The notes under the pieces were generated by a model. The model worked only from the letters and a program-made list of their open reading frames with translations. It had not been told where the DNA came from and did no database searches. Positions 1 through 14,000 of a stretch of DNA of 64,000 nucleotides are shown in pieces. This DNA comes from Sanderia malayensis (lineage: Eukaryota > Cnidaria > Scyphozoa > Semaeostomeae > Pelagiidae). The stretch spans positions 1 to 64,000 of the forward strand of contig RQOL01000628.1 of NCBI GenBank assembly GCA_013076295.1. The letters are read 5' to 3'. A program made the position numbers and the translations under genes. Numbering within the stretch: position 1 is the first letter of the stretch; each line of letters starts with the position of its first letter.

Positions 1-830
1 TGAAAACAAGCAAATGCATGTGTAATTACTTAATTTCAGCTGTAATAACGTGGATTCATGTGCAATTAGTGTGCATTAATGTTAATATCACTGAAAACAA
101 GCAAATGCATGTGTATTTACTTGGTTTCGGCTGTAATAACGTGGATTCATGTGCAATTAGTGTGCAGTAATGTTATTATCACTGAAAACAAGCAAATGCA
201 TTTGTATTTTACTTTGTTTCAGCTGTAATAACGTGGATTCATGTGCAATTAGTGTGCAGTAATGTTAATATCACTGAAACAAGCAAATGCATGTGTTTTT
301 ACTTAGTTCAGCTGTAATAACGTGGATTCATGTGCAATTAGTGTGCAGTAATGTTAATATCACTGAAAACAAGCAAATGCATGTGTATTTTACTTAGTTT
401 CAGCTGTAATAACGTGGATTCATGTGCAATTAGTGTGGCAGTAATGTTAATTATCACTGAAAACAAGCAAATGCATGTGTATTTTACTTAGTTTCAGCTG
501 TAATAACGTGGATTCATGTGCAATTAGTGTGCAGTAATGTTAATTTCACTGAAAACAAGCAAATGCATGTGTAATTTACTTAGTTTCAGCTGTAATAACG
601 TGGATTCATGTGCATTTGTCAATGTTATCACTGAAAACAAGCATGCATGTGTTTTACTAGTTCTGTAACGTGTTCAGTGAATTAGTGTGCATAATTAATC
701 ACTGAAAACAAGCAAATGCATTGTATATTTTACTTAGTTTCAGCTGTAATAACGTGGATTCATGTGCCAATTAGTGTGCAAGTATGTTAATATCACTGAA
801 ATAAGACAAAATGAATGTGTAATTTACTTA
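1..830 (+). repeat. Indel-rich leading stretch of the satellite
   Basis: This stretch is the same satellite but with many one- to few-base deletions and additions, for example CTTAGTTCAGCTG near 302 and GTGTGGCAGTAATG near 433. The worst part is 611-702, where two successive monomers have shrunk to about 82 and 71 bp (TGAAAA at 550, 632 and 703) by small losses scattered along the unit. The pattern resembles poor read consensus more than natural decay, because substitutions are few and losses are spread evenly. No gene is present. Confidence 0.8.
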
Positions 831-3800
831 GTTTCAGCTGTAAGAACGTGGATTTCATGTGCAATTAGTGTGCAGTAATGTTAATATCATTGAAAACAAG
901 CAAATGCATGTCTAATTTACTCAGTTTCAGCTGTAGTAACGTGGGATTCATGTGCAATTAGTGTGCATTAATGTTAATTTCACTGAAGACAAGCAAAAGC
1001 ATGTGTAATTCACTTAGTTTCAGCTGTAATAACGTGGATTCATATGCAATTGTGTGCAGTAATGTTAATATCACTGAAAAACAAGCAAATGCCATTTGTA
1101 TTTCACTTAGTTTCAAGCTGTAATAACGTGGATTCATGTGCACTTACTGTGCAGTAATGTTAATAACACTGAAAACAAGCAAATGCATGTGTATTTTACT
1201 TAGTTTCAGCTGTAATAACGTAGATTCATGTCCAATTAGTGTGCAGTAATGTTAATATCACTGAAAATGAGCAAATGCAAGTGTAATTTACTTAGTTTCA
1301 GCTGTAATAACGTGGATTCATGTGCAACTAGTGTGCAGTAATGTTACTATCATTGAAAACAAGCAAATGCATGTGTAATTTTCCTAATTTCAGCTGTAAT
1401 AACGTGGATTCATGTGCAATTAGTGTGCATTAATGTTAATATCACTGAAAAACAAGCAAATGCATGTGTAATTTACTTGGTTTCAGCTGTAATAACGTGG
1501 ATTCATGTTCAATTAGTGTGGAGTAATGTTAATATCACTGAAAACAAGCAAATGCATGTGCATTTTACTTAGTTTGAGGTGTAATAGCGTGTATTCATGT
1601 GCAATTAGTGTGCAGTAAGGTCAATTTCACTGAAAACAAGCAAATTCAATTGTATTTTACTTAGTTTCAGTTAAAATAACGTGGATTCATGTGCAATTAG
1701 TCTCCAGTAATGTTAATATCACTGAAAACAAGCAAATGCATGTGTATTTTACTTAGTTTCAGCTGTAATAACGTGGATTTGTGTGAAATTAGTGTGCAGT
1801 TATTTTAATATCAATGAAAACAAGCAAATGCATGTGCATTTTACTTTTTCAACTCATAGTGGTTCATGGCATTAGTCATAATTAATACAAAAACAAGCAA
1901 ATGCATTTTATTTACTTAGTTTTAGCTGTAACAACGTGGATTCATGTGCAATTAGTATGCAGTAATGTTAATATCACTGAACACAAGCAAATGCATGTGT
2001 AATTTATTTAGTTTCAGCTGTAATAACGTGGATTCATGTGCAATTTGGGTGCAGTAATGATAATATCACTGAAAACAAGCAAATGCATGTGCATTTTAAT
2101 TAGTTTCAGCTGTAACAGCGTGGATTCATATGCAATTAGTGTGCAGTAATGTTATTATCACTGAAAACAAACAAATGCATTTGTATTTTACTTTGTTTCA
2201 GCTGTAATAACGTGGATTCATGTGCAATTAGTGTGCAGTAATGTTAATATCACTGCAAACAAGCAAATGCATGTGTTTTTTGCTTAGTTTCGGCTGTAAC
2301 AAGGTGGATGCATGTGCAATTAGTGTGCAGTACTGTTAATATCAATGAAAACAAGCAAATGCATTTGTATTTTACTTAGTTTCAGCTGTAATAACGTGGA
2401 TTCATGTTCAATTAGTGGGAGTAATGTTAATATCACTGAAAACAAGCAAATGCATGTGCATTTTACTTAGTTTGAGCTGTAATAACGTGTATTCATGTGC
2501 AATTAGTGTGCAGTAAGGTCAATTTCACTGAAAACAAGCAAATTCAATTGTATTTTACTTAGTTTCAGTTGTAATAACGTGGATTCATGTGCAATTAGTC
2601 TCCAGTAATGTTAATATCACTGAAAACAAGCAAATGCATGTGTTTTTTACTTAGTTTCAGCTGTAATAACGTGGATTCGTGTGAAATTAGTGTGCAGTTA
2701 TATTAATATCACTGAAAACAAGCAAATGCATGTGCATTTTACTTAGTTTCAACTGTCATAACGTGGATTCATGTGCCATTAGTGTGCAGTAATGTTAATA
2801 TCACAGAAACCAAGCAAATGCATTTGTATTTTACTTAGTTTTAGCTGTGACAACGTGGATTAATGTGCAATTAGTATGCAGTAATGTTAATATCACTGAA
2901 CACAAGCAAATGCATGTGTAATTTATTTAGTTTCAGCCGTAATAACGTGGATTCATGTGCAATTTGGGTGCAGTAATGATAATATCACTGAAAACAAGCA
3001 AATGCATGTGCATTTTAATTAGTTTCAGCTGTAACAACGTGGATTCATATGCAATTAGTGTGCAGTAATGTTATTATCACTGAAAACAGACAAATGCATT
3101 TGTATTTTACTTTGTTTCAGCTGTAATACACGTGGATTCATGTGCAATTAGTGTGGCAGTAATGTTAATATCACTGCAAACAAGCAAATGCATGTGTATT
3201 TTACTTAGTTTCAGCTGTAATAACGTGGATTCATGTGCAATTAGTGTGCAGTAACGTTAATATCATTGAAAACAAGCAAATGCATGTGTAATTTACTTAG
3301 TTTCAGCTGTAATAACGTGGATTCATGTGCAATTAGTGTGCAGTAATGTTAATATCATTGAAAACAAGCAAATGCATGTCTAATTTACTCAGTTTCAGCT
3401 GTGGTAACGTGGATTCATGTGCAATTAGTGTGCATTAATGTTAATTTCACTGAAGACAAGCAAAAGCATGTGTAATTCACTTAGTTTCAGCTGTAATAAC
3501 GTGGATTCATATGCAATTTGTGTGCAGTAATGTTAATATCACTGAAAACAAGCAAATGCATTTGTATTTCACTTAGTTTCAGCTGTAATAACGTGGATTC
3601 ATGTGCACTCTCTGTGCAGTAATGTTAAAAACACTGAAAACAAGCAAATGCATGTGTATTTTACTTAGTTTCATCTGTAATAACGTAGATTCATGTCCAA
3701 TTAGTGTGCAGTAATGTTAATATCACTGAAAATGAGCAAATGCAAGTGTAATTTACTTAGTTTCAGCTGTAATAACGTGGATTCATGTGCAACTAGTGTG

Positions 3801-6800
3801 CAGTAATGTTACTATCATTGAAAACAAGCAAATGCATGTGTAATTTTCCTAATTTCAGCTGTAATAACGTGGATTCATGTGCAATTAGTGTGCATTAATG
3901 TTAATATCACTGAAAACAAGCAAATGCATGTGTAATTTACTTGGTTTCAGCTGTAATAACGTGGATTCATGTTCAATTAGTGTGGAGTAATGTTAATATC
4001 ACTGAAAACAAGCAAATGCATGTGCATTTTACTTAGTTTGAGGTGTAATAACGTGTATTCATGTGCAATTAGTGTGCAGTAAGGTCAATTTCACTGAAAA
4101 CAAGCAAATTCAATTGTATTTTACTTAGTTTCAGTTAAAATAACGTGGATTCATGTGCAATTAGTCTCCAGTAATGTTAATATCACTGAAAACAAGCAAA
4201 TGCATGTGTATTTTACTTAGTTTCAGCTGTAATAACGTGGATTTGTGTGAAATTAGTGTGCAGTTATTTTAATATCAATGAAAACAAGCAAATGCATGTG
4301 CATTTTAATTAGTTTCAGCTGTAACAGCGTGGATTCATGTGCAATTAGTATGCAGTAATGTTAATATCACTGAACACAAGCAAATGCATGTGTAATTTAT
4401 TTAGTTTCAGCTGTAATAACGTGGATTCATGTGCAATTTGGGTGCAGTAATGATAATATCACTGAAACAAGCAAATGCATGTGCATTTAATTAGTTTTCA
4501 GCTGTAACAGCGTGGATTCTTATGCAATTAGTGTGCAGTAATGTTATTATCACTGAAAACAAACAAATGCATTTGTATTTTACTTTGTTTCAGCTGTAAT
4601 AACGTGGATTCATGTGCAATTAGTGTGCAGTAATGTTAATATCACTGCAAACAAGCAAATGCATGGTTTTTTGCTTAGTTTCGGCTGTAACAAGGTGGAA
4701 TGCATGTGCAATTAGTGTGCAGTACTGTTAATATCAATGAAAACAAGCAAATGGCATTTGTATTTTTACTTAGTTTCAGCTGTAATAACGTGGATTCATG
4801 TTCAATTAGTGGGAGTAATGTTAATATCACTGAAAACAAGCAAATGCATGTGCATTTTACTTAGTTTGAGGTGTAATAACGTGTATTCATGTGCAATTAG
4901 TGTGCAGTAAGGTCAATTTCACTGAAAACAAGCAAATTCAATTGTATTTTACTTAGTTTCAGTTGTAATAACGTGGATTCATGTGCAATTAGTCTCCAGT
5001 AATGTTAATATCACTGAAAACAAGCAAATGCATGTGTTTTTTACTTAGTTTTCAGCTGTAATAACGTGGATTCGTGTGAAATTAGTGTGCAGTTATATTA
5101 ATATCACTGAAAACAAGCAAATGCATGTGCATTTTACTTAGTTTCAACTGTCATAACGTGGATTCATGTGCCATTAGTGTGCAGTAATGTTAATATCACA
5201 GAAACCAAGCAAATGCATTTGTATTTTACTTAGTTTTAGCTGTAACAACGTGGATTCATGTGCAATTAGTATGCAGTAATGTTAATATCACTGAACACAA
5301 GCAAATGCATGTGTAATTTATTTAGTTTCAGCCGTAATAACGTGGATTCATGTGCAATTTGGGTGCAGTAATGATAATATCACTGAAAACAAGCAAATGC
5401 ATGTGCATTTTAATTAGTTTCAGCTGTAACAACGTGGATTCATATGCAATTAGTGTGCAGTAATGTTATTATCACTGAAAACAAAGAAATGCATTTGTAT
5501 TTTACTTTCTTTCAGCTGTAATAACGTGGATTCATGTGCAATTAGTGTGCAGTAATGTTAATATCACTGCAAACAAGCAAATGCATGTGTATTTTACTTA
5601 GTTTCAGCTGTAATAACGTGGATTCATGTGCAATTAGTGTGCAGTAACGTTAATATCATTGAAAACAAGCAAATGCATGTGTAATTTACTTAGTTTCAGC
5701 TGTAATAACGTGGATTCATGTGCAATTAGTGTGCATTAATGTTAATTTCACTGAAAACAAGCAAATGCATGTGTAATTTACTTAGTTTCAGCTGTAATAA
5801 CGTGGATTCATATGCAATTGGTGTGCAGTAATGTTAATATCACTGAAAACAAGCAAATGCATTCGTATTTTACTTAGTTTCAGCTGTAATAACGTGGATT
5901 CATGTCCAATTAGTGTGCAGTAATGTTAATATCACTGAAAATAAGCAAATGAATGTGTAATTTACTTAGTTTCAGCTGTAATAACGTGGATTCATGTGCA
6001 ATTAGTGTGCAGTAATGTTAATATCATTGAAAACAAGCAAATGTATGTCTAATTTACTCAGTTTCAGCTGTGGTAAGGTGGATTCATGTGCAATTAGTGT
6101 GCATTAATGTTAATTTCACTGAAAACAAGCAAAAGCATGTGTAATTCACTTAGTTTCTGCTGTAATAACGTGGATTCATATGCAATTTATGTGCAGTAAT
6201 GTTAATATCACTGAAAACAAGCAAATGCATTTGTATTTCACTTAGTTTCAGCTGTAATAACGTGGATTCATGTGCACTTACTGTGCAGTAATGTGAATAA
6301 CACTGAAAACAAGCAAATGCATGTGTATTTTACTTAGTTTCAGCTGTAATAACGTGGATTCATGTCCAATTAGTGTGCAGTAATGTTAATATCAATGAAA
6401 ATGAGCAAATGCAAGTGTAATTTACTTAGTTTCAGCTGTAATAACGTGGATTCATGTGCAACTAGTGTGCAGTAATGTTACTATCATTGAAAACAAGCAA
6501 ATGCATGTGTAATTTTGTTAATTTCAGCTGTAATAACGTGGATTCATGTGCAATTAGTGTGCATTAATGTTAATATCACGAAAACAAGCAAATGCATGTG
6601 TAATTTACTTGGTTTCAGCTGTAATAACGTGGATTCATGTTCAACTAGTGTGGAGTAATGTTAATATCACTGAAAACAAGCAAATGCATGTGCATTTTAC
6701 TTAGTTTGAGGTGTAATAACGTGTATTCATGTGCAATTAGTGTGCAGTAAGGTCAATTTCACTGAAAACAAGCAAATTCAATTGTATTTTACTTAGTTTC

Positions 6801-8000
6801 AGTTGTAATAACGTGGATTCATGTGCAATTAGTCTCCAGTAATGTTAATATCACTGAAAACAAGCAAATGCATGTGTATTTTACTTAGTTTCAGCTGTAA
6901 TAACGTGGATTCGTGTGAAATTAGTGTGCAGTTATATTAATATCACTGAAAACAAGCAAATGCATGTGCATTTTACTTAGTTTCAACTGTCATAACGTGG
7001 ATTCATGTGCCATTAGTGTGCAGTAATGTTAATATCACAGAAACCAAGCAAATGCATTTGTATTTTACTTAGTTTTAGCTGTAACAACGTGGATTCATGT
7101 GCAATTAGTATGCAGTAATGCTAATATCACTGAACACAAGCAAATGCATGTGTAATTTATTTAGTTTCAGCTGTAATAACGTGGATTCATGTGCAATTTG
7201 GGTGCAGTAATGATAATATCACTGAAAACAAGCAAATGCATGTGCATTTTAATTAGTTTCAGCTGTAACAACGTGGATTCATATGCAATTAGTGTGCAGT
7301 AATGTTATTATCACTGAAAACAAACAAATGCATTTGTCTTTTACTTTGTTTCAGCTGTAATAACGTGGATTCATGTGCAATTAGTGTGCAGTAATGTTAA
7401 TATCACTGCAAACAAGCAAATGCATGTGTTTTTTGCTTAGTTTCGGCTGTAACAAGGTGGATGCATGTGCAATTAGTGTGCAGTACTGTTAATATCAATG
7501 AAAACAAGCAAATGCATTTGTATTTTACTTAGTTTCAGCTGTAGTAACGTGGATTCATGTGCAATTATTGTGCAGTAATGTTAATATCACTGAAAACAAG
7601 CAAATGTATGTGTAATTTACTTAGTTTCAGCTGTAATAACGTGGATTCATGTGCAATTTGGGTTCAGTAATGTTAATATCACTGGAAACAAGCAAATGCA
7701 TGTGTTTTTCACTTAGTTTCGGCTGTAACAACGTGGATGCATGTGCAATTAGTGTGCAGTAATGTTAATATCACTGAAAACAAGCAAATGCATTTGTATT
7801 TTACTTAGTTTCAGCTGTAATAACGTGGATTCATGTGCAATTATTGTGCAGTAATGTTAATATCACAGAAAACAAGCAAATGTATGTGTAATTTACTTAG
7901 TTTCAGCTGTAATAACGTGGATTCATGTGCAATTAGTGGGCAGTAATGTTAATATCATTGAAAACAAGCAATTGCATGTGTAATTTAGTTAGTATCAGCT
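830..8000 (+). repeat. Higher-order repeat domain, three rounds of 2.4-2.7 kb
   Basis: Distinctive monomers recur in the same order three times. The TCTAATTTACTCAG monomer is at 911, 3,379 and 6,048, so the steps are 2,468 and 2,669 bp. The monomer with a TCTCCAG mark is at 1,701, 4,165 and 6,833, giving steps of 2,464 and 2,668 bp; 2,668 is 29 x 92. The first step is shorter because the first copy has lost bases, notably around 1,815-1,895. A second TCTCCAG monomer at 2,599 matches 4,993 (2,394 bp, about 26 monomers), so copies also differ by whole monomers. Monomers with CGGCTGTAAC and GTGGATGCATG occur here without the 101-bp insert found later. No gene is present. Confidence 0.85.
1815..1900 (+). 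repeat. Shrunken satellite monomer with scattered deletions
   Basis: The monomer between CAAG at 1,821 and CAAG at 1,894 is only 73 bp. It aligns to the intact monomer at about 2,740-2,830 (marks TTTCAACTGTCATAACG and CACAGAAACCAAG) if many single-base to short deletions are allowed. Neighbouring monomers are full length. This is either a consensus error or a very recently damaged copy; its undamaged partners lie at about 2,740, 5,130 and 6,970. Confidence 0.75.
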
Positions 8001-11000
8001 GTAATAAAGGGGATTCATGTGCAATTAATGTGCATTAATGTTAACATCACTGAAAACAAGCAAATGCATGTGTAATTTACTTAGTTTCAGCTGTAATAAC
8101 GTGGATTCATATGCAATTAGTGTGCAGTGTTGTTAATGTCACTGAAAACAAGCAAATGCATTTGTATTTTACTTAGTTTCAGCTGTAATAACGTGGATTC
8201 ATGTGCAATTAGTGTGCAGTAATGTTAATATCACTGAAAACAAGCAAATGCATGTGCAATTTACTTAGTTTCAGCTGTAATAACGTGGATTCATATGCAA
8301 TTAGTGTGCAGTATTGTTAATGTCACTGAAAACAAGCAAATGCATGTGTAATTTACTTAGTTTCAGCTGTAATAACGTGGATGCATGTGCAATTAGTGTG
8401 CAGTAATGTTAATATCACTGAAAACAAGCAAATACATTTGTATTTTACTTAGTTTCAGCTGTAATAACGTGGATTCATGTGCAATTATTGTGCAGTAATG
8501 TTAATATCACAGAAAACAAGCAAATGTATGTGTAATTTACTTAGTTTCAGCTGTAATAACGTGGATTCATGTGCAATTAGTGTGCAGTAATGTTAATATC
8601 ATTGAAAACAAGCAAATGCATGTGTAATTTAGTTAGTATCAGCTGTAATAACGTGGATTCTTGTGCAATTAATGTGCATTAATGTTAATATCAGTGAAAA
8701 CAAGCAAATGCATGTGTAATTTTCTTAGTTTCAGCTGTAACAACGTGGATTCATATGCAATTAGTGTGCAGTAATGTTATTTTCACTGAAAACAAACAAA
8801 TGCATTGGTATTTTACTTTGTTTCAGCTGTAATAACGTGGATTCATGTGCAATTTGTGTGCAGTAATGTTAATATCACTGGAAACAAGCAAATGCATGTG
8901 TTTTTTACTTAGTTTCGGCTGTAACAAGGTGGATGCATGTGCAATTAGTGTGCAGTACTGTTAATATCAATGAAAACAAGCAAATGCATTTGTATTTTAC
9001 TTAGTTTCAGCTGTAGTAACGTGGATTCATGTGCAATTATTGTGCAGTAATGTTAATATCACTGAAAACAAGCAAATGTATGTGTAATTTACTTAGTTTC
9101 AGCTGTAATAACGTCGATTCATGTGCAATTTGGGTGCAGTAATGTTAATATCACTGAACACAAGCAAATGCATGTGCATTTTTATTAGTTTCAGCTGTAA
9201 CAACGTGGATTCATGTGCAATTTGGGTGCAGTAATGTTAATATCACTGGAAACAAGCAAATGCATGTGTTTTTTACTTAGTTTCGGCTGTAACAACGTGG
9301 ATGCATGTGCAATTAGTGTGCAGTAATGTTAATATCACTGAAAACAAGCAAATGCATTTGTATTTTACTTAGTTTCGGCTGTAATAACGTGGATTCATGT
9401 GCAATTATTGTGCAGTAATGTTAATATCACAGAAAACAAGCAAATGTATGTGTAATTTACTCAGTTTCAGCTGTAATAACGTGGATTCATGTGCCATTAA
9501 AGTGCAGTAATGTTAATATCATTGAAAACAAGCAAATGCATGTGTAATTTAGTTAGTATCAACTGTAATAACGTGGATTCATGTGCAATTAATGTGCATT
9601 AATGTTAATATCACTGAAAACAAGGAAATGCATGTGTAATTTACTTAGTTTGAGCTGTAATAACGTGTATTCATGTGCAATTAGTGTGCAGTAATGTTAA
9701 TATCACTGAAAACAAGCAAATGCATTTGTATTTTACTTAGTTTCAGTTGTAATAACGTGGATTCATGTGTCAATTAGTGTGCAGTAATGTTAATATCACT
9801 GAAAACAAGCAAATGCATTTGTATTTTACTCAGTTGCAGCTGTAATAACGTGGATTCATGTGCAATTAGGGTGCAGTAATCTTAATATCACTGACAACAA
9901 GCAAATTCATGTTCATTTTACATTGTTTCAGCTGTAATAACGTGGATTCATCTGCAATTAGTGTGCAGTAATGTTATTATCACTGAAAACAAGCAAATGC
10001 ATGTGTAATTTACTTAGTTTCAGCTGTAATAACGTAGATTCAAGTGCCATTAGTGTGCATTAATGTTAATATCACTGAAACCAAGCAAATGCCTGTGTAA
10101 TTTACTTAGTTTCAGCTGTAATAACGTGGATTCATATGCAATTGGTGTGCAGTAATGTTAATATCACTGAAAACAAGCAAACGCATTTGTATTTTACTTA
10201 GTTTCAGCTGTAACAACGTTGATTCATGTCCAATTAGTGTGCAGTAATGTTAATATCACTGAAAACAAGCAAATGCAGGTGTAATTTATTACTTTCAGCT
10301 GTAATAACGTGGATTCATGTGCAATTAGTGTGCATTAATGTTAATTTCACTGAAAACAAGCAAATGCATGTGTAATTTACATAGTTTCAGCTGTAATAAC
10401 GTGGATTCATATGCAATTTGTGTGCAGTAATGTTAATATCACTGAACACAAGCAAATGCATTTGTATTTTACTTAGTTTCAGCTGTAATAACGTGGATTC
10501 ATTTGCAATTACTGTGCAGTAATGTTAATATCACTGAAAACAAGCAAATGCATGTGTATTTTACTTAGTATCAGCTGTAATTACGTGGATTCATGTGCAA
10601 TTAGTGTGCAATAATGTTAAAATCACTGAAAACAAGCAAATGCATTTGTATTTTACTTAGCTTCAGTTGTAATAACGTGGATTCATGTGCAATTAGGGTG
10701 CAGTAATGTTAATATCACTGAAAACAAGCAAATGCATGTGCATTTTACTTAGTTTTAGCTGTAATAACGTGGATTCATGTGCAATTAGGGTGCAGTAATG
10801 TTAATATCACTGAAAACAAGCAAATTCATGTGCATTTTACTTTGTTTCAGCTGTAACAACGTGGATTCATCTGCAATTAGTGTGCAGTAACGTTATTATC
10901 ACTGAAAATAAGTAAATGCATTTGTATTTTACTTTGTTTCAGCTGTAATAACGGGGATTCATGTGCAATTAGTGTGCAGTAATGTTAATATCATTGAAAA

Positions 11001-14000
11001 CAACCAAATGCATGTGTAATTTACTTAGTTTCAGCTGTAATAACGCATATTCATGTGCAATTAGTGTGCGTTAATGTTAATATCACTGAAACCCAGCAAA
11101 TGCATGTGTAATTTACTTAGTATCAGCTGTAATTACGTGGATTCATGTGCAATTAGTGTGCAATAATGTTAAAATCACTGAAAACAAGCAAATGCAATTG
11201 TATTTTACTTAGTTTCAGTTGTAATAACGTGGATTCATGTGCAATTAGGGTGCAGTAATGTTAATATCACTGAAAACAAGCAAATGCATGTGCATTTTAC
11301 TTAGTTTCAGCTGTAATAACGTGGATTCATGTGCAATTAGGGTGCAGTAATGTTAATATCGCTGAAAACAAGCAAATTCATGTGCATTTTATTTTGTTTC
11401 AGCTGTAACAACGTGGATTCATCTGCAATTAGTGTGCAGTAACGTTATTATCACTGAAAATAAGTAAATGCATTTGTATTTTACTTTGTTTCAGCTGTAA
11501 TAACGGGGATTCATGTGCAATTAGTGTGCAGTAATGTTAATATCATTGAAAACAAGCAAATGCATGTGTAATTTACTCAGTTTCAGCTGTAATAACGTGG
11601 ATTCATGTGCCATTAAAGTGCAGTAATGTTAATATCATTAAAAACCAGCAAATGCATGTGTAATTTAGTTAGTATCAACTGTAATAACGTGGATTCATGT
11701 GCAATTAATGTGCATTAATGTTAATATCACTGAAAACAAGGAAATGCATGTGTAATTTACTTAGTTTCAGCTGTAATAACGTGGATTCATATGCAATTAG
11801 TGTGCAGTATTGTTAATATCACTGAAAACAAGCAAATGCATTTGTATTTTACTTAGTTTCAGCTCTAATAGCGTGGATTCATGTGCAATTAGTGTGCAGT
11901 ACTGTTAATATCAATGAAAACAAGCAAATGCATTTGTATTTTACTTAGTTTCAGCTGTAGTAACGTGGATTCATGTGCAATTATTGTGCAGTAATGTTAA
12001 TATCACTGAAAACAAGCAAATGTATGTGTAATTTACTTAGTTTCAGCTGTAATAACGTCGATTCATGTGCAATTTGGGTGCAGTAATGTTAATATCACTG
12101 AACACAAGCAAATGCATGTGCATTTTTATTAGTTTCAGCTGTAACAACGTGGATTCATGTGCAATTTGGGTGCAGTAATGTTAATATCACTGGAAACAAG
12201 CAAATGCATGTGTTTTTTACTTAGTTTCGGCTGTAACAACGTGGATGCATGTGCAATTAGTGTGCAGTAATGTTAATATCACTGAAAACAAGCAAATGCA
12301 TTTGTATTTTACTTAGTTTCGGCTGTAATAACGTGGATTCATGTGCAATTATTGTGCAGTAATGTTAATATCACAGAAAACAAGCAAATGTATGTGTAAT
12401 TTACTTAGTTTCAGCTGTAATAACGTGGATTCATGTGCAATTAGTGTGCAGTAATGTTAATGTCATTGAAAACAAGCAAATGCATGTGTAATTTAGTTAG
12501 TATCAGCTGTAATAACGTGGATTCATGTGCAAGTAATGTGCATTAATGTTAACATCACTGAAAACAAGCAAATGCATGTGTAATTTACTTAGTTTCAGCT
12601 GTAATAACGTGGATTCATATGCAATTAGTGTGCAGTATTGTTAATATCACTGAAAACAAGCAAATGCATTTGTATTTTACTTAGTTTCAGCTGTAATAAC
12701 GTGGATTCATGTGCAATTAGTGTGCAGTAATGTTAATATCACTGAAAACAATCAAATGCATGTGCAATTTACTTAGTTTCAGCTGTAATAACGTTGATTC
12801 ATATGCAATTAGTGTGCAGTATTGTTAATATCACTGAAAACAAGCAAATGCATGTGTAATTTACTTAGTTTCAGCTGTAATAACGTGGATGCATGTGCAA
12901 TTAGTGTGCAGTAATGTTAATATCACTGAAAGCAAGCAAATGCATTTGTATTTTACTTACTTTCAGCTGTAATAACGTGGATTCATGTGCAGTTATTGTG
13001 CAGTAATGTTAATATCACAGAAAACAAGCAAATGTATGTGTAATTTACTCAGTTTCAGCTGTAATAACGTGGATTCATGTGCCATTAAAGTGCAGTAATG
13101 TTAATATCATTGAAAACAAGCAAATGCATGTGTAATTTAGTTAGTATCAACTGTAATAACGTGGATTCATGTGCAATTAATGTGCATTAATGTTAATATC
13201 ACTGAAAACAAGGAAATGCATGTGTAATTTACTTAGTTTCAGCTGTAATAACGTGGATTCATATGCAATTAGTGTGCAGTATTGTTATTATCACTGAAAA
13301 CAAGCAAATGCATTTGTATTTTACTTAGTTTCAGCTCTAATAGCGTGGATTCATGTGCAATTAGTGTGCAGTAATGTTAATATCACTGAAAACAAGCAAA
13401 TGCATGTGCAATTTTCTTAGTTTCAGCTGTAATAACGTGGATTCATATGCAATTAGTGTGCAGTATTGTTAATATCACTGAAAACAAGCAAATGCAAGTG
13501 TAATTTACTTAGTTTCAGCTGTAATAACGTGGATTCGTATGCAATTAGTGTGCAGTAATGTTAATATCACTGAAAACAAGCAAATGCATTTGTATTTTAC
13601 TTAGTTTCAGTTGTAATAACGTGGATTCATGTGTCAATTAGTGTGCAGTAATGTTAATATCACTGAAAACAAGCAAATGCATTTGTATTTTACTCAGTTG
13701 CAGCTGTAATAACGTGGATTCATGTGCAATTAGGGTGCAGTAATCTTAATATCACTGACAACAAGCAAATTCATGTTCATTTTACATTGTTTCAGCTGTA
13801 ATAACGTGGATTCATCTGCAATTAGTGTGCAGTAATGTTATTATCACTGAAAACAAGCAAATGCATGTGTAATTTACTTAGTTTCAGCTGTAATAACGTA
13901 GATTCAAGTGCCATTAGTGTGCATTAATGTTAATATCACTGAAACCAAGCAAATGCCTGTGTAATTTACTTAGTTTCAGCTGTAATAACGTGGATTCATA

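Noticed and set aside
958..1143. 61-codon open frame on the minus strand
   Set aside because: It lies wholly in satellite monomers, repeats monomer-derived words, and exists only because local indels remove the usual stops; there is no family similarity.
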